The translations under genes and the position numbers were made by a program. Below the pieces are notes generated by a model. It was not told the origin of the DNA. It did no database searches and was given only the letters and a program-made list of their open reading frames with translations. Shown in pieces: positions 1-14,400 of a DNA stretch of 64,000 nt. This stretch comes from Maylandia zebra (Eukaryota; Chordata; Actinopteri; Cichliformes; Cichlidae): positions 15,676,131-15,740,130 of the forward strand of contig NC_135168.1 of the NCBI RefSeq assembly GCF_041146795.1, in the 5' to 3' direction. Position 1 is the stretch's first letter, and every line of letters starts with the position of its first letter.

Positions 1-1189
1 TACTCCTAGATATTCTGTAAAAGTTCATAAATGTTATGAAAAGAATCTGTGACAAAGTGTAGCCCTGGCAGATTCCAACTCCCACCAGGAACAGATTTGA
101 CTTGTACTGGAAAAGAAAAACCATACTCTCACTAAAATGGTACAGAAACTGTTGTAGTAGTCCATAACAATGCAACAAATAGCTCATACACCAAAAATAC
201 CCACCCCAGGACACCCCACCCACTCTGCACATAGTCATATCCCTTCTTTAAGTTCATAAAGCACATGTAGAGTGGTTGGGCAAACACCCATGCACCTTCA
301 CACATCTCTGAGAGGGTAAAGAGCTGATTCAGTTATCTATGGGCCAAAATAATTTTATTTCTCCCTTATCAGAAGTTACTAACAGGTGGACTCTCTTCTT
401 CAGTGTGGCTGAGGAGTGTGAATGCCCTGAAGTTAGTGCTTATGCTATACATCAGTTTTAACAGTCCAGTGGTAAAACCTGCTTTTCCAGTGGTGAAGGC
501 AAATCAATTGCCAGCTTACCTGATGTTGCCTTATCACCTGTGCCAGGTAAGGATGGAGTTGCAAAGGATTTAATCTCTGAATCATTGATTCAAGAAGACA
601 TCCTGATTTTCTGAAGACATTCATGCAGCCGGTGCAGGATATTGTGTGTTCAGGTGCCACTCGTTGTATGCCTCTACGTTTACCAGACCCCACAACACAT
701 ATAATAATTTTTACACACCTACACAAAAAGCCTATTCATGAGTATAATATGCCTGGACATAGTGCTGACATTTGCAGTACATCTGCAGTCAACAGGCTAT
801 AATTCTGCAACCTCCTATTTCTGGTAACGTAGAAGTATCGTAGAAAAACAGGATTTAATCCAGTGACTGTTCAGATCAGAGTAAATGGCAGCTGTGACCT
901 GTTGATTTTGTCAAAGAAATCTACCTCGGCCTGTTGATAATTGAATTATCACATTTAAAATGTCTTTCTAAACTTTTTAAAAATGTGCACTAAGCATACC
1001 ATACAGACATATATTGTTACATATAGTAATTTAAAGCAAATGTATTAAAATCCATCAACAACTTTTCTTTTCTTTAACCAGTTTGTTAGGTTTTGGAAAA
1101 TTGCTTTGAGATGCGTTCTTCATGTGAAAATTTTACACCTATCTACGCAGATCATATAGTGTAGTAATATGTCCAACTTATAATTCCAC
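1..1189. other. Unassigned sequence at the left edge
   Basis: No recognisable gene or repeat. On the minus strand, about 690-520 reads openly and meets a good donor (CAG|GTAAGC), but the translation resembles no family known to me and no acceptor is convincing. It is left uncalled. Confidence 0.3.
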
Positions 1190-2181
1190 AGTTGTTCTGT
1201 TTATTAAAAACAAATGCACAGTGCATTTATAGACAATTAGATACATACATCATGTCATATAAAGTGGCAATATTAATGAGTCCGTTATGTACAAACACAC
1301 TGACAGTACTTTTCTATAAAGGCAACGTTTGGCTTAATGTTTAAAGCCAACATGATCATGGAAATGTTATGGAAAAATCTGGGCTTTTCTCTGACACTAT
1401 CACAATATTCATACCTGACACTTTGCAACTTTGGCATCAAAAAAGACATCAAAGATCATATACAGCTAATTACTTGTATGATATCATTTATAACCATGTG
1501 TTGTGCTGTAGTGACATTTAATTTATTTTGTTATATAAGGCTTTAAAAATAAGGAAATCATAAATATATTGTCTGGGGAAGGTTCTTTAACTATGCTAAA
1601 GCCTTTCAAAATAAATTCATAACCAGAGCTGTTACAAAGGAGTGACAGACCACTTAAAAAATCCTGAATTTAAATAGTAATGGCAAAAAAATGTTTGTTT
1701 GGCACATATCCTGCCCCCAAATAATCTACTTTACAAGAGCCGAACCACTTAAAATCAAGTCAGTCCATGCAACTGTACAATTGAGATTCGGGAAAGTTCA
1801 CTTGAAGGTTTATCTTTGAGAAAAACAATGTAGTTTTAGGGCAGTTACCAAACTTTTAAATTGTTAAAATATACATGCAATGATTCATGCAATTTTTTTT
1901 CTTTCCCATTAGTTTAACTAGTTTAACTAGTTTAACTTGGGAGCTGGTCTTGTTAGCACAAAATAACTGCAATGGAAAGTTACCTGACTACCAAGTAGTA
2001 AGACTTTTCTTATGGTGGTGGTTTAATTCTCTGATCCAGAGCAGATGTAATTAAATGAATATATATTTATGAACAATTATATAGCTGATAATTTTTATCA
2101 ATGTCACAAAAGGCGTGTAAAGAGTATCTCATATAATGTGGTACTACCATGGTGCGTGAACATTTACCATGGCTTCCTGCT
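1190..2181 (-). other. Probable lrit3 3' untranslated region
   Basis: AT-rich sequence directly after the lrit3 stop codon with no sustained reading frame. On the minus strand an AATAAA hexamer lies at 1205-1200, about 1 kb past the stop, a plausible polyadenylation signal. The true end needs transcript data. Confidence 0.35.
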
Positions 2182-5100
2182 TTAGCAGAGATATTCAGAC
2201 CGAGAACTGTCACTTTTATAGGTCATTTGGGAGTCTATGCTTGATCTGGAACACAGCAGCATTCGCTCTGATTCATTAGTTGGTCTCCTTGCCCAAAGCT
2301 CAGTTGGGTGAGAGTTCAGATTTCTTTGTTTCATTGATATTGTCTCAAACTTGACATAGCTTTCTTTTTCAAGGTCCTCTTCATTCAATCCGGTGTTGCG
2401 TCCCTTGCAATAAAGAGCGAGAATCTTGTAGAGCAGCAGGATAATAAGAGGTAAAACCAAAGCACAGGCAATGCCACTTACGATGATGAAAAGTTGGTTT
2501 TGCCCACCATCCTCGACATTGTCCAGTGTGTAAAAATCAATACAGGGATCTTTTCCAGCAGCAGCACCTTTTGCTACAAGGCAAACTGAATACCTCATCC
2601 CAGACGACAGTCCATCTAGGAGTACTTTTCCACTGCCAGCATTAGTCTCCACTGTCCTTTTAGTGTCATCCTCACCATAGGGTGAATATACCACTGTAAG
2701 TGGAGCATCATTTGGTAACCCATCTGCAGTCCAGAGCAACACTGCACTGTCAGCTGTTTCCTCAACAATCTTTAGGTCCCTAATAGACTTTGATGTATCG
2801 CTTTTCTTGCTTTTTTCATCGGCTGCAAGCTTTGTCACGTTGCTTCCTTGCTCATTTTTTGATTGCTTAACTTTAGATTTTTGTAAACCATTGCTAGGGG
2901 TAGGCTTTAACTTTCTATAAAAAGCAATTGTTGATGCTCTTGGGAGAACTGTCGACATAAATGAGTCAGGAATGAATGTTGGTGGAACTATTGTTGTGCC
3001 CACACTGCTTGGCCCAGTGTCAATGCCAGGTCTTTGTGGGGGGACAGTAGTGCCAATGGTACCAGCAACAGTGAGAGAAATGGTGGCTTCCACACTGCCG
3101 GCGACATTCTTAGCTTTGCAGCTGTAGTTACCAGCATCCTTGTACAGTATCCCATGCAAGCTCATGATGGACCATCTGATGCCATCTCCAGGTGACTCCT
3201 GGACTGTAGAGTGGAACAAAAGCAGAAATAGCTATATGTCATATATCACTGTGAAGCTTTGAATGAGGCTCAAGGCAGCTAAAATGCCCAAACCGTAAAA
3301 ACAGGATAAATTATGATTTCCTAGAGCTTTAATATTTACCTGTGTTACTGACTGGTGAGCCATCAGATTTAGCCCAGTAAAGTGTTGGTGTTGGAAAGCC
3401 TGAAGCATCACATCGTAGGAGAACATTGCTGCCCAAAGGAGATGTGATCTTGGTTGCAGATGTCATCACTGATGGTTTTACGCAGTTTTCAAGTTCAGCA
3501 TGCTGAAAAAGAACACCTGAAAGATTTTCTGGTCCAGCACAGGTCAAAAATAGATCCATCAAAATTACTGGTGTCTCAGCCATTTTGGAAATCTCAATCA
3601 TCTTGGAGATTTTACAGTCACAGAACCATGGATTATCCTGGAGGCCTTAAGAAGAAAAGAAAAAAGGATACATATGATTCAACATTAAGAAAAGTGGAGA
3701 TGGTATTCTAGCAGTGAAAGGGCAAAAGATAATAAAGTCACATTTATGAGAAGTTTTTAGAAGTCCACATTGAGCTCTAGCAATACTTTTCAAAGAGCTG
3801 CAGCGAGTATGGTGTTATAAAGAAAACTACAAATTACACTGATGCTATTCATCAGCGTACAATGCGTTTGTATTTTTAGTTCTCTTTTTGGCTTTAAAGT
3901 CTTAATTTAGGCATAATAATTGAACTGTGGAAGGAAGCCTTTCATAAGCGAGTAATGAAGTTTACTTTACAGCTCACTGTAAACACCTGGTGCACACAAT
4001 AGGTGAGCACATGTACCAATGGATACTAAAGCCCATTAAGCAGATTAGTTTGTCTTAACAGTGGCAAAGTACCTAAGCTGTGCTTGCCCTTCCTCCAGTT
4101 TGTGGTAGCGTACTTTTTCCATTAGCTTGGTGTGTTAGCACAAATATCGAGCAATCACTAAAAACATAGTTGTAATCCAGCTTAAGAGAACTACAGACTT
4201 TTGTGTAAATTGCACATTTATTGCATGTTGAAAATAAAGTTGTTGATAACAATTCATCATTAATGACATTCTGAAAGTCTGTGTGTAGTTGGCATTTAAT
4301 TCAAAATAATAAAGTTTAGCATAGCTCCTATTTAATATTAACAGAAAGTACTTTTATGATACACTAAAGAAGTTCTCCTCCTGTGCATGGCCCATTTTTT
4401 CCTGTCACTTAATCCTGTATTTCCTTCAGGTATACAGGGGCTCTTCTGGCATGGATAAACTTTCTGGCCCTAACCTCAGACTGTCAGTGCTCCGAAGGTA
4501 CAAGAGACATTCATTCACTTGCATACAAAAGAAGAAAAGACTAAATAAAAAATAAACAGCGTGTGATTTTGCACAATTATTAGCACTGCCACATATCTGA
4601 TGGCTCAGTTGAATTTGTGTTTACGTACTTTCATAGTGTTACGTTGTTAGTTTCATGTCTTTTGATATTTGGCATTTGTGTGCAGTCATACCAGGTTGGA
4701 CTGTCTGTTTTCCAATTTCATGTGGGGTTATTTTTTTCTGTCAGTAGCCAGTTTTTCTAGTGTAAGTAAGTAAATTGATCCAACATTTATTTCAAATAAC
4801 ATACATTAAAACGGTCTGAAATTATTTATGTTATTCCAATATTTCTAAACTTTTTGTTGAATATAAACCTGAAACCTGAAGTTTAAAACTTCAGTTAAGC
4901 CTTGTGTGCACTGTGTCTGAACTTGTGAATGTGAATCTTCAGGTTAAAGCTCTGACACGGGTGGTTTCTAGAAGACAAACGGTTCAGACTTAACCACAGT
5001 TAAAACAAGGCCACTGGATTATTAATCTGAACTCTGGGCTTTGACCCAGACAACACAGGTCTAAACTTGTTCCTGACAAGTAAACTACAGCACCGCTAAA

Positions 5101-7398
5101 GGCAGGGAAACAGCCCATAAACACATTAAGGGGTTTGGCTTTAGTCTATCTGTAACAACTTGATATGCATCACAGATTATACTACAAGTAGCTTTTTTTC
5201 CATAGAGTGATCAAATTAATTCAACTTTCTTACTTTGTTTTTCTTTCTTTCTTTTCTTTTCTCTCTTTGATTCTTTCTACACACATGCACTTGTATTGTG
5301 TTAATTATTTTGCAGTTAATCAGGCAATAATGTACATTTAATGTAAGCTCTGCCACTGCTTAGATTAAGCTCATTTGACTTTTTCCTGGCAGACACTACT
5401 GCTCAGTGAGAACAAATCTGGCTAGATTAACAGGTGATAGAAAGAAGTTCCTGGAGTAATTACAAATAACCCGAAAAGTGTCCTACAAACCAAGTCAGAC
5501 AGAGCATTTTATTCTTACCTAATACTACTTTCTGGGAGGCATTAGAAGATACAGGTAGACCATTAAATGGTGGCCATATGTCCATGAGCTCAGAGGGCAG
5601 GGTGGTTAATTTGTTGCTGGATAGATCCAAGTAGGTAATGTTGCGGAGGTAAGGAATTGCCTCGGTGGGAACATTATTAATTCTGTTGTTGTGAAGATCC
5701 AGTGTCTTCAGCATTGGCATCTCTTTGAGAGATTCCCATGGAAACATTGAGATCATATTTCCATCCAGTCTCAGCTCGTGGAGCACTTTTAGGTTGTAGA
5801 AACTTCCAGTATCCACTGAGGTTATGGAATTATAGGTAATCCAGAGGTATCGTAGATCCACCAAGTAGTAAAAAGCTTCTGTTGGGACTCGCCGTACTGC
5901 AGTTTTTTCAATACGAAGTTTGACTGTGTCCACGGGGACATTGACGGGGATGTCAGACATGTCTGGGTCATTGCACAGTACAGATCTGAAAATCAAAGAC
6001 AGAAATTTATCTCATGTGAGATTTATCTCATCTCTATGATCTCCTCCTATTAACAGCTAATGCCTGTTTTAAGAAGAGTAATACAGATACAGATGTTTTA
6101 AGGAAACACTGATCTTTCAAATAGGTGTAACACTGGTATACATCCCTTGATTCGTTCATACATACACCAGTTCTAACAATCTACACTATATCACAATGTA
6201 TGATGCTTTAATTGACATAATTGTAGTTACCAAGGAGACTTGGTAAACTTGGTGGAAATCTTGCAATCAATTGTAGTCATGGATATAAGGACAGGTGACA
6301 TATTCAAGGAAAAACCATAACTCTTGGTCTGTACAGTGAGAGGATCTTTTGGCTGTGTTATCCTGTACTAGCCTCCCTTAGAAGGAGTTGTTATGACAAA
6401 TGAATACATAGCTGTTTCTTATTATAGCCTTCTTTTAGCAGTCATTCTATGATTTGTCCTGTGAGCTTGACTTCCTCACATGCATCAGTCAATGAATTGA
6501 TGGGAATTGTGCAGTGCATGGCCTTTCTAGTCATCAATTCTTGACCTAATTAAACAAAGCACCAAACTATATCTGAGGCAATATATTTTAGAGGAATGAT
6601 GTTCCATAACTTCAGTGGAGTTTGAGAGACTTGTAAAATCAGTAGTAAGGTGCATTTCAATAGTTTGGGAAGCATGAGGTTGACTAATATCTGATTTTTG
6701 TCATCTATCCGTATATACAAAGTGATTCTTCCACAATTAACTTTTTTTTATCTACTATTGGTATAGTACTAATAGGACTAATTATGCTGGGGGTCATTAG
6801 GTCTTTCTCAGGTAGCCCTATAAATAGTTCGGTGCTATGCCAGGTAACATACATTATGTTATTACGGATCAATACGGCCTGCACATTTTGCACTGCGAAG
6901 AGTTAATTAAATTAAATGCTTGAGAAACAGTTGCTTTTCTTAGCGCATAGTAAATATAAGACTTTATCTTTTTTGGTTGCTGGTTATCCAGTTAGGATTT
7001 TTTGGGGGTGGTTTTTACATATACCATAAGTACGCATGTAAATGATCCCCATGAACATATAACTTTCTGCTATACATTTACTTATTTAGAATAAGAGCAC
7101 TGAAGGTGGCATATAGTTAAGTTAAGTTCTTACAAGTAAAAAGTACTATCCTTTCACAAGATGACCTAATTAGGGACACTCGCAGGCTACGTAAACTCTT
7201 CATAAATTGAAAAATTGTCCTTCATTTTTAGATTTTCAAAATGTGCCACGTACAGTTTATGTATCCACAAAGTATTATTTACCTGGTTCCTGTTCCATCG
7301 GTGCGTCCATGAAAAACACAGGTACACTGGGATGGACAGAACGGATGAGCCATAGTGAGGCAGCATAGGAATGCATGCAGGCACAGAAGTCGTCGCAT
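2182..7398 (-). CDS. lrit3: LRIT3: leucine-rich repeat, Ig-like and transmembrane protein 3 (four coding exons)
   Basis: Coding exons read leftward: 7398-7283, 5985-5519, 3645-3340 and 3203-2182. All junctions are GT-AG and the phases join to 636 residues plus stop; human LRIT3 is similar (about 680). Order seen: signal peptide (about 1-17), LRRNT with the CPSQCTC motif (about 21-27), LRRs (about 40-190), LRRCT with NPWFCDC, a C2-type Ig domain closing at YSCKAKN (about 324-330), a Ser/Thr/Lys-rich linker, FN3 (about 438-523), one membrane segment (about 533-561), and a cytoplasmic tail ending SRSEYLC. The tail block LLCSRSS and the end resemble mammalian LRIT3 more than LRIT1 or LRIT2. The family is known from photoreceptor synapses, where it organises the TRPM1/nyctalopin complex on ON-bipolar cells. 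The paralogue (3a or 3b) cannot be told here. The ATG at 7398-7396 is the first that gives a signal peptide. Confidence 0.93.
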
Positions 7399-7478
7399 GA
7401 TGTCACTGAATGCACCCAAAATGCTCACATCGAGGGGATCTCAGGAAAAAAGACATTCGGATGCCTTGAGAGACTAAA

Positions 7479-7622
7479 GGATTATTCTTCCCACTCCAAA
7501 AAAAACAAATAGAAACAAATTAAAAGAGCTTTAAAAGTACATAAGAGGCAGCGGTAGGCTGAGGATCTAATACAGGTGACCTGTCAGATTGACCGGGGGG
7601 ATGGGAAGGAGGGGTGGGATTA
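7479..7622 (-). promoter_or_regulatory. Two CRX/OTX-type TAATCC motifs upstream of lrit3
   Basis: GGATTA (TAATCC on the gene strand) occurs at 7479-7484 and 7617-7622, about 80 and 220 bp upstream of the lrit3 start codon. CRX/OTX homeodomain proteins bind this core in photoreceptor and bipolar genes, which suits LRIT3. Six-base cores are common by chance, so this is suggestive only. Confidence 0.3.
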
Positions 7623-8214
7623 GTGAAGGATTTCTTAGGCTTGACAGGGTCACGGAAGCTAACCAATGTGGCACGCTAGCCAGTTCTGGAAAGATGTTCA
7701 CCTTATAAGGCAGTTTGATTTGTCCCTCTGTTGTCAGCCTGTGTCTAAGATAACACTGTGGATATGTTCATGAAATCTGATGCAAACTCCTTTAACTGAA
7801 GAGATTCCTCAAATACTAATATGTCATTTAGCTGGAGGCCATATTTTAGACTGAGGGAATTCTGTCTGGCACCAGGGTGTAAAATGTAATCTTGGATATG
7901 ATTTATTGCCTCACTGGGAGGATCAGTAGCTTTAGGTAGTGGCCAAATTCAACCTGTCTGCTGAAGATATGTTTGAAGTAATGCAAGCTTTCATATTTTC
8001 AGACAGTATTTTCTAGTGGTCTGTTAATCAAGGGTTGCTTTTAATGTTTTTGTATGTCATTCTAAGACATACATTTTCTGGTAGTCATTATGCTGATATA
8101 ATACTATGCAAAGGGCTTGAGCGGTGGCTTGAGCCACCTCTCATCTCTTTACATTTTGCCAGGTAAACCTGAAATAGGTACAGTGATTTATTAAACATAC
8201 ATGGAAATATAGTT

Positions 8215-9175
8215 GAAAAAACTGTGTGTACAATTCTAACTAGCTTCAAAGTCAATACTTGGTATGACCACCTTTATTCTTAACACAGCCAGAACTCTTT
8301 TAGGCAAGCTTTCTTGTCATTTCTTTAAGTAGTGTCCAGGTGTCTTGAAGGACACCCAAAGCTCCACTTTGGATGTTGGCTGCCTTTTGTTCTATTCTTT
8401 GTCAAGATGATCCCACGCCGCTTCAGTAATGCTGAGGTGCACACTCTGGGGAGACCATGTAGTGACTGATGGTGTGCCATTGTGTATGCTTTTTCTGTCC
8501 AAGTACACTTTTACTCCATTGGCAGTGGGTTTGGAATCGCTATCATGGTGAAAAATGAAACCTTTGTCAGTCAGGTGTTTTCCAGGTGGTATTGCATGAC
8601 GGATCAAAATCTCACAGTACTTTCTGTTTTTTCTGCTGTACCTCTCTCCTGACCTCCTCCATACATTTCGAGCGTGATTCCAACCAATTTCAGATTTGGG
8701 TTCATCACTCAAGGAGACCTTTTATCCACTGATATTCTGTACAATTCTTGTGTAATTTGGCATACATCAGCCTTTTCTCCCTGTTTTTTTCCCTTAAGAA
8801 TGGCTTCTAGGTAGCCACCCTTCCACTGAAACCATTTCTCATTAGGCTTCAGTGAACAGTAGATGGATCAACTGAAGATGTGCCAGATAAATCTCTCAGG
8901 TCGTGTGTCAAGTCTTTGCTGGATTGTTTCCAATTTCTGAAGGACATGATTTTTGCATTCTGTTCATTATGCTGTAGGTGTGCCACTTTTTCTTTTGTCC
9001 TACATTTTTCTGGTTTTATCACATTCCTTTAAGGACTCTCTGCCCCCCATGCCAAGGTATGATACGTTTTTGATTAAAAGATTTGGGGTAATAGCTCTTT
9101 AGGAATCACCTTGTCAGTGCAAAAATACAATTTTACACTTGTCAAACTTTGTTGTCTTTGGTATTTTTGTAGATT
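8215..9175 (-). mobile_element. Tc1-like DNA transposon relic (family 1)
   Basis: The minus strand carries a decayed Tc1/mariner transposase. An open stretch at 8712-8392 contains the catalytic-region block FHHDSDSKPTA, followed by the ITEAAWDHLDKE block typical of Tc1 C-termini. After a stop, recognisable C-terminal coding continues to about 8250. Upstream of the open stretch (to about 9100) it is frame-broken. No intact transposase remains. It lies between lrit3 and gpm6a. Terminal repeats were not resolved, so the ends are approximate. Confidence 0.8.
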
Positions 9176-9614
9176 AACCTAAAGAAATGAAACAAATTAT
9201 GTTTCTGCTAGTAACCAAGTGTTTAAAGATTCAATTTAAAATTAGTTCTTTCCTACATTGTCTGTTATGTGTAAACAAAACACCAGTACATCCTCTGAGT
9301 TAGGTGTCTTTTTTATGCTAGTATGATTCCATGGTCAGTGTTTAGTAGCTTAACAATCCGTTTAGGTTGTTATTCATTTTTTATTTGAAGTGATTAAGAA
9401 TAAAGCATGACATCTAGTGGTATAATGTAATTGCTGAGTTGATTTTCTTCTTACCTTTATTAGTGTTCTTTACTCTTTGATCATTTAGTGAATCCTCTTG
9501 GCTGTACTTGCAGATTCACTGTAAAGCAAGAGTTTATATTTTTGTCTCATATTGTAACTCTTTAAAATCCTGTGCTACTACCTGTATAGTTGGTTCATAT
9601 CAAAACAAACTGGA

Positions 9615-11473
9615 CACAAGAAACCAATGGTATTTATTAACAAGTACACAAGTGAATTTTATTTATGCAAGCAAATTTGATCATACAGGTCAAATAAGCC
9701 ACTTCAAGCTGTTGGCACATGAATATACAAAACAGATTAGATTTAAAGCCTGCTACTAAGCATCTGTAGTGAAAGTACAAAAGACTAATACGAGGAGAAA
9801 GCTGAAAGCGTTTTTTCAGATCATTACAGAGTATGCAATGTTGGTACAAGTATTAGCTTTAAGACATGGTTTAAACCTCATCACAAACTAAATAGACACA
9901 ACTCAAAGACTACAGTCGCTAATATTAGGAGCATAACGCAGTAAGCGTGGGAGGTTTAGTACTGCACATATAAACAAAAGGTTTATCCAGCAAGACAGTC
10001 AATAGTGTAAAAATAAAGAGGTGAAATAAAGTAACTTATGAGTCAAAAAGACTATATTGATGCATGTCCATGCCACGAGAAACATCTAAATTCACAGTCT
10101 TTACTAACAGTACAGTTATCCAACTTTGAGTTGAACATCAATGCGCTTACATCTAGAGAGAGCACAGAAATGGTCAAAGAAGTGCATGAAACTAGCGTTG
10201 AGAAATACTGACAGAAAGAAAAAAATCGCCAGGCAATGAACTGACAGGCCACCTCTGTATGTGGATTTATAGGCAAGTTACAGTTACTGTAATGAACAAA
10301 ATTACGGTGACGCACACTTTTCTCACATCTGAAAATTCCACCAAGGAGTGCCATTACACAGACAACTTCTTTTCAGGTTGGGGCTGATAGATGCAGGTAG
10401 GACTGATTTCTTCTTACTGTCACAAGAGATGTCTTTAAATGTCAGTGCTTAACATATAGGTATACTTATCAGTATATGTATCAGTATATACAGTGCAGAG
10501 TACTGCAAAGCAGGAGATTAGTATTTATAAAGTTCAACTTTAGAAATTAAAAAAGAGAATATGAAAGCATGTTTGCATGTGCATTTGTGCGAGTCCGAAA
10601 ATATATCTAAATGGCAAATATATCATAAAATAACCCACAATTTATCTTCAATTCACTAATCCTATCTATCAAAGTCAGTATTTCCTGTTTAACAGGCTTG
10701 GCACATCTAGCAAATATTATTTTACTCTGATTTGGTATTTTTGCGTTGTCTTGCTATTTTTTTTTAAAATTATGTTTCACATAGAAAAACAGATTAAATT
10801 GCTTTCATGTGAAAGTGGTTTTAATCCCTGGGAATACTGGTATGGCAAAGGCTTACAATGCTTCATAGTTGTATTGTGAAATTTAAAATATTTTTAAAAC
10901 TAACCATCCACTCACATACAGTACACAGTTCTTGAACATGAAATCTTCAGACACACGACATGAGAAATGTGCTTGAAAACCCTTTGAAGCCCCTGTTGAC
11001 CCCCTCAGGAAATCATTATAAAATAAATTATCCATGAAAGCAAAATGACACTTGGTATAAAATAAAGTTTAAGAAAAGTAAAACAATTGTACACTATTAA
11101 AAAAAAACATAAATACTACTGCTACTTCTGACTCTAAAAACTACACAAAAACTACTGTCAGCACTAAATAACTCTTATTCAACTTGTTCAATAACACAAC
11201 TGCCAAAATGATAACACCATCCATGAGAGAGGTAAAGGGGCTTTTTTTTTTTTCATCTGAAATGCTGTTTGTGACTGGGGAGGTTTATGTGACGTTCCCC
11301 CACCCCGAGACCACATTTGTCATATGACGCACCAGTGACATCAGCAGTGGCGAGGGCCCTAGGCGCCATCCGCCCCCCCTCGGGAGGGGATGGTAGAGAG
11401 AGACAGATAGAAAGCAAGAAGAGAGAGAGAGTGAGAGAGGCCGGAGTGGCAGGGCCAGGCCTCACGCTGGTTT
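9615..11473 (-). other. Probable gpm6a 3' untranslated region
   Basis: About 1.85 kb without a gene directly downstream of the gpm6a stop codon. A minus-strand AATAAA lies at 9638-9633. Long 3' UTRs are usual for M6a/PLP family transcripts. Open frames here have no family resemblance. Confidence 0.4.
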
Positions 11474-14400
11474 TTATGTGTAGGCGTTGAGACGCTCCTT
11501 GGAGCGAGTGGAATGGATGTCGTGAAGCTCCTGCTCCTCCTTTGACTTGATGTCTTCATACTTCTGCATCCGGCAGGCGTCCTTCACGTAGGCCCAGTTG
11601 GCAGATAGCACCATCAAGTAGTGGATCTGTAAGGAAATTATCATTCCCATTTAGCAAATCACACACGATGGGCTGTATTTCATAATCTAGGCATTATCAT
11701 TATTGATTTCTTAAATGTATTCATTTTTAATACTGAATAGACTTTAAAAGCTGATCTGAACCCTTGGATTAAGGACAACAATCGTCCAGCAGGTGGCAGC
11801 ATAATTCTAACTGTAGTGTTGGACTTGTGTTACCATGGCAGCAGTGGTTATAATGAATGTATTGTGGTTTAATGACTGAGACTGTTACACAGCTTTTCTT
11901 TTCACAGGGACTGACAGTTTTATATTTGCTTTGCAAATATGCAGTAGGACCATTTGACTGAGATTAAAATACAGAAGCTATACTACTACTAATAATAATA
12001 ATAATTGTTATTATTATTGTTCATGTTGTTATTGCACGTGTTGTTTTTCTATTTCTTATGAACATTATTCATTAATTTATGTGATTTTTTTTACTTCAGT
12101 ATTGAGGTGCACCAGTGCTTCTGTTGTTTTCCAGCTAAGTTTGGAGGGATTAATCACAGCAAAAAAACTGCGATGTGAGTAAACTAGTTCAGCCCACAAT
12201 TTGCATCATCATCTCGAGTAGCAAACACTTTCTGTTTCTCAGAAAATGGCTCCTTGCAAATTGCTGATTACTGAGTGATGTTTGCAACAATCTCAGAGCC
12301 TTTCTTCTCCCTGTTTCCATGACAACGGCATGACATGCCTGGCTCCTCCGAAAGAGGGAGGGAGACAAACTGTCTTTTTCACTGCGCCAAAATGCCTTCT
12401 CTCCTATCTACAGCTATTCTCTCACAGGTAAATATAACAGAAGCTACTGATCCCGCTACAGCATTTCTTCTCACCTGCCTTCATTTTCAAAAATTGTCTT
12501 ACCACTGCACAGTGTTTGCTGCAACAGCAGCAAAGCTTAATCTGATCTTCATGAAAAAAATACTGCATTACTTAAAACAAATGAATAAATAAAACTTAAA
12601 CCGGTTTCAGTTTGTTTTCATTTTCTTATCGGTGGCTTACCATAGCAATAACAGCAGCTCCTGCTCCAGCAAGGGCGCAGATGAACAGGTGGAATGTCAT
12701 GTCCAGCTGGATCAAAAACAAACCGCAGGACATATTAATCCTCAGGGGTTAGCAGATATATTTGGCAATCAAAATCCATTGACTCTATTCTTAGAATAAA
12801 ATCCATAAATTCACATTTGATATCTGTGACACATTTACCATCAGTATGTAAATGCTCAAGTTTCTCATCAGAAAAATTGCAATTTCAGTGTTAAAAAATA
12901 CTTTTGTCAACTGTCTAACATGTGAGTTTGGGGTCATAGTCTGAGTTTTCTGTCAAACTTTGACTATTAAGTCAAATAATTTGAATGGCGTTCATACCTT
13001 GCAATGCTGTCAGTTCAGGCATGCTGTCATACTGTCAGTTTTTGATTTTCCTGCTCCGTAGTATAGGTGCACTGTATTCTTTTGCCTTTGTGGTGTAGAA
13101 TGTGTGAATCTGACAAATCTGACAATATTATTGCTGTAATGAGGACTAACTGGTGTTTTTTTTGCAGTTGATGCAGGTTCTGTTAATTATTTTTCATTTA
13201 AAAGTAACATTTAGAAGAATACCTGCAAGGAATGCCACTGTTGGAAAAGCTATTCACAGTGATGTCTTCACTATATTAAGTAATGATTTGTCTTATGTTT
13301 GAAACCCATGTGTAATTCATTTTACAGCATGACAACATTAGACATTATTCAGTACTCAAAAGTTACCTTACCTCATTGGATTCACACATCCTGTAGAACT
13401 TCTCAGATCCAGTGCACATAGTTCTGGCCTCCGCAATTGGCACAATACCTGAAATTACATACATGTATCAGAGTATTATATTACATTTTTTTCTGTTCAC
13501 ATAGTCCCACAGGTGACATATACACTCACCTGTCACTTCATTAGTCGCACCTTGCTACTGTCGAATGGAGCCCATTTTAAGGCTGTTCATATAACGATAT
13601 ATATCGGATGACGATATAAAAACGTCTATCGTTTCATTTTACGTTATCGTTTGTTTTGTGGTGTCGCAAAATAAACTGTTTACAGCAATACTTTTTCATC
13701 GTTTTGATGGTCACTGTAGTGGCTATATTCATTTCTTAAAGTTCTCTCTTTCTCTTATATTGTATATAACCACACTACAGATGGACAAGCTACTGTTTTA
13801 TGCGTTGTCGTTAGGCAACAATGACAGTAGCGTGTCCGCTTGTTTATTTTCCACATAAACCTTTCACAATAAAGCTCAAGATCCTGTTGAGACTTTTCAA
13901 AATAAACTGAATTACGTGAAAGAGTATGCATATTGTTTATGGATGAGAAGCAAAAAAAAGCTGCCAGGTGCTAAAAAATAAACCTTAGACTCAAACGTTA
14001 GAACAGGCTTTTCCCTGCAGCACGCCGTGTAATAAATACTCACAAAGAAAACAGCGGCCGTTACAACTTATGTCTAAAAATGTATAGTTTCATGCATCGG
14101 TTAAAACACTTGACTCCAGGTACACGACGCCCAGCTGGAAACACTTCACACAAGTCGAGCTGCCCGAGATTCACAGAATTTACAGAAAATGTTACATTTT
14201 TGTGATTTATATCGTTATCGGACGATATAATTATTATATCGGGATATGAGATTTTGGTCATATCGCACAGCCCTAGCCCATTTTGCCTTCAGAACTGCTG
14301 TAATTTTTTCTAGTGCAGATTCAGCAAGGTACTGTAAATGTCCCTCAGTAATTTTGATCCATAGTTACATTAAAATAAATTATATTCCTAAAATGAAATT

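Noticed and set aside
445-726. Minus-strand open frame with a good donor near 520
   Set aside because: No acceptor, no family resemblance and no second exon; not enough for a gene call.
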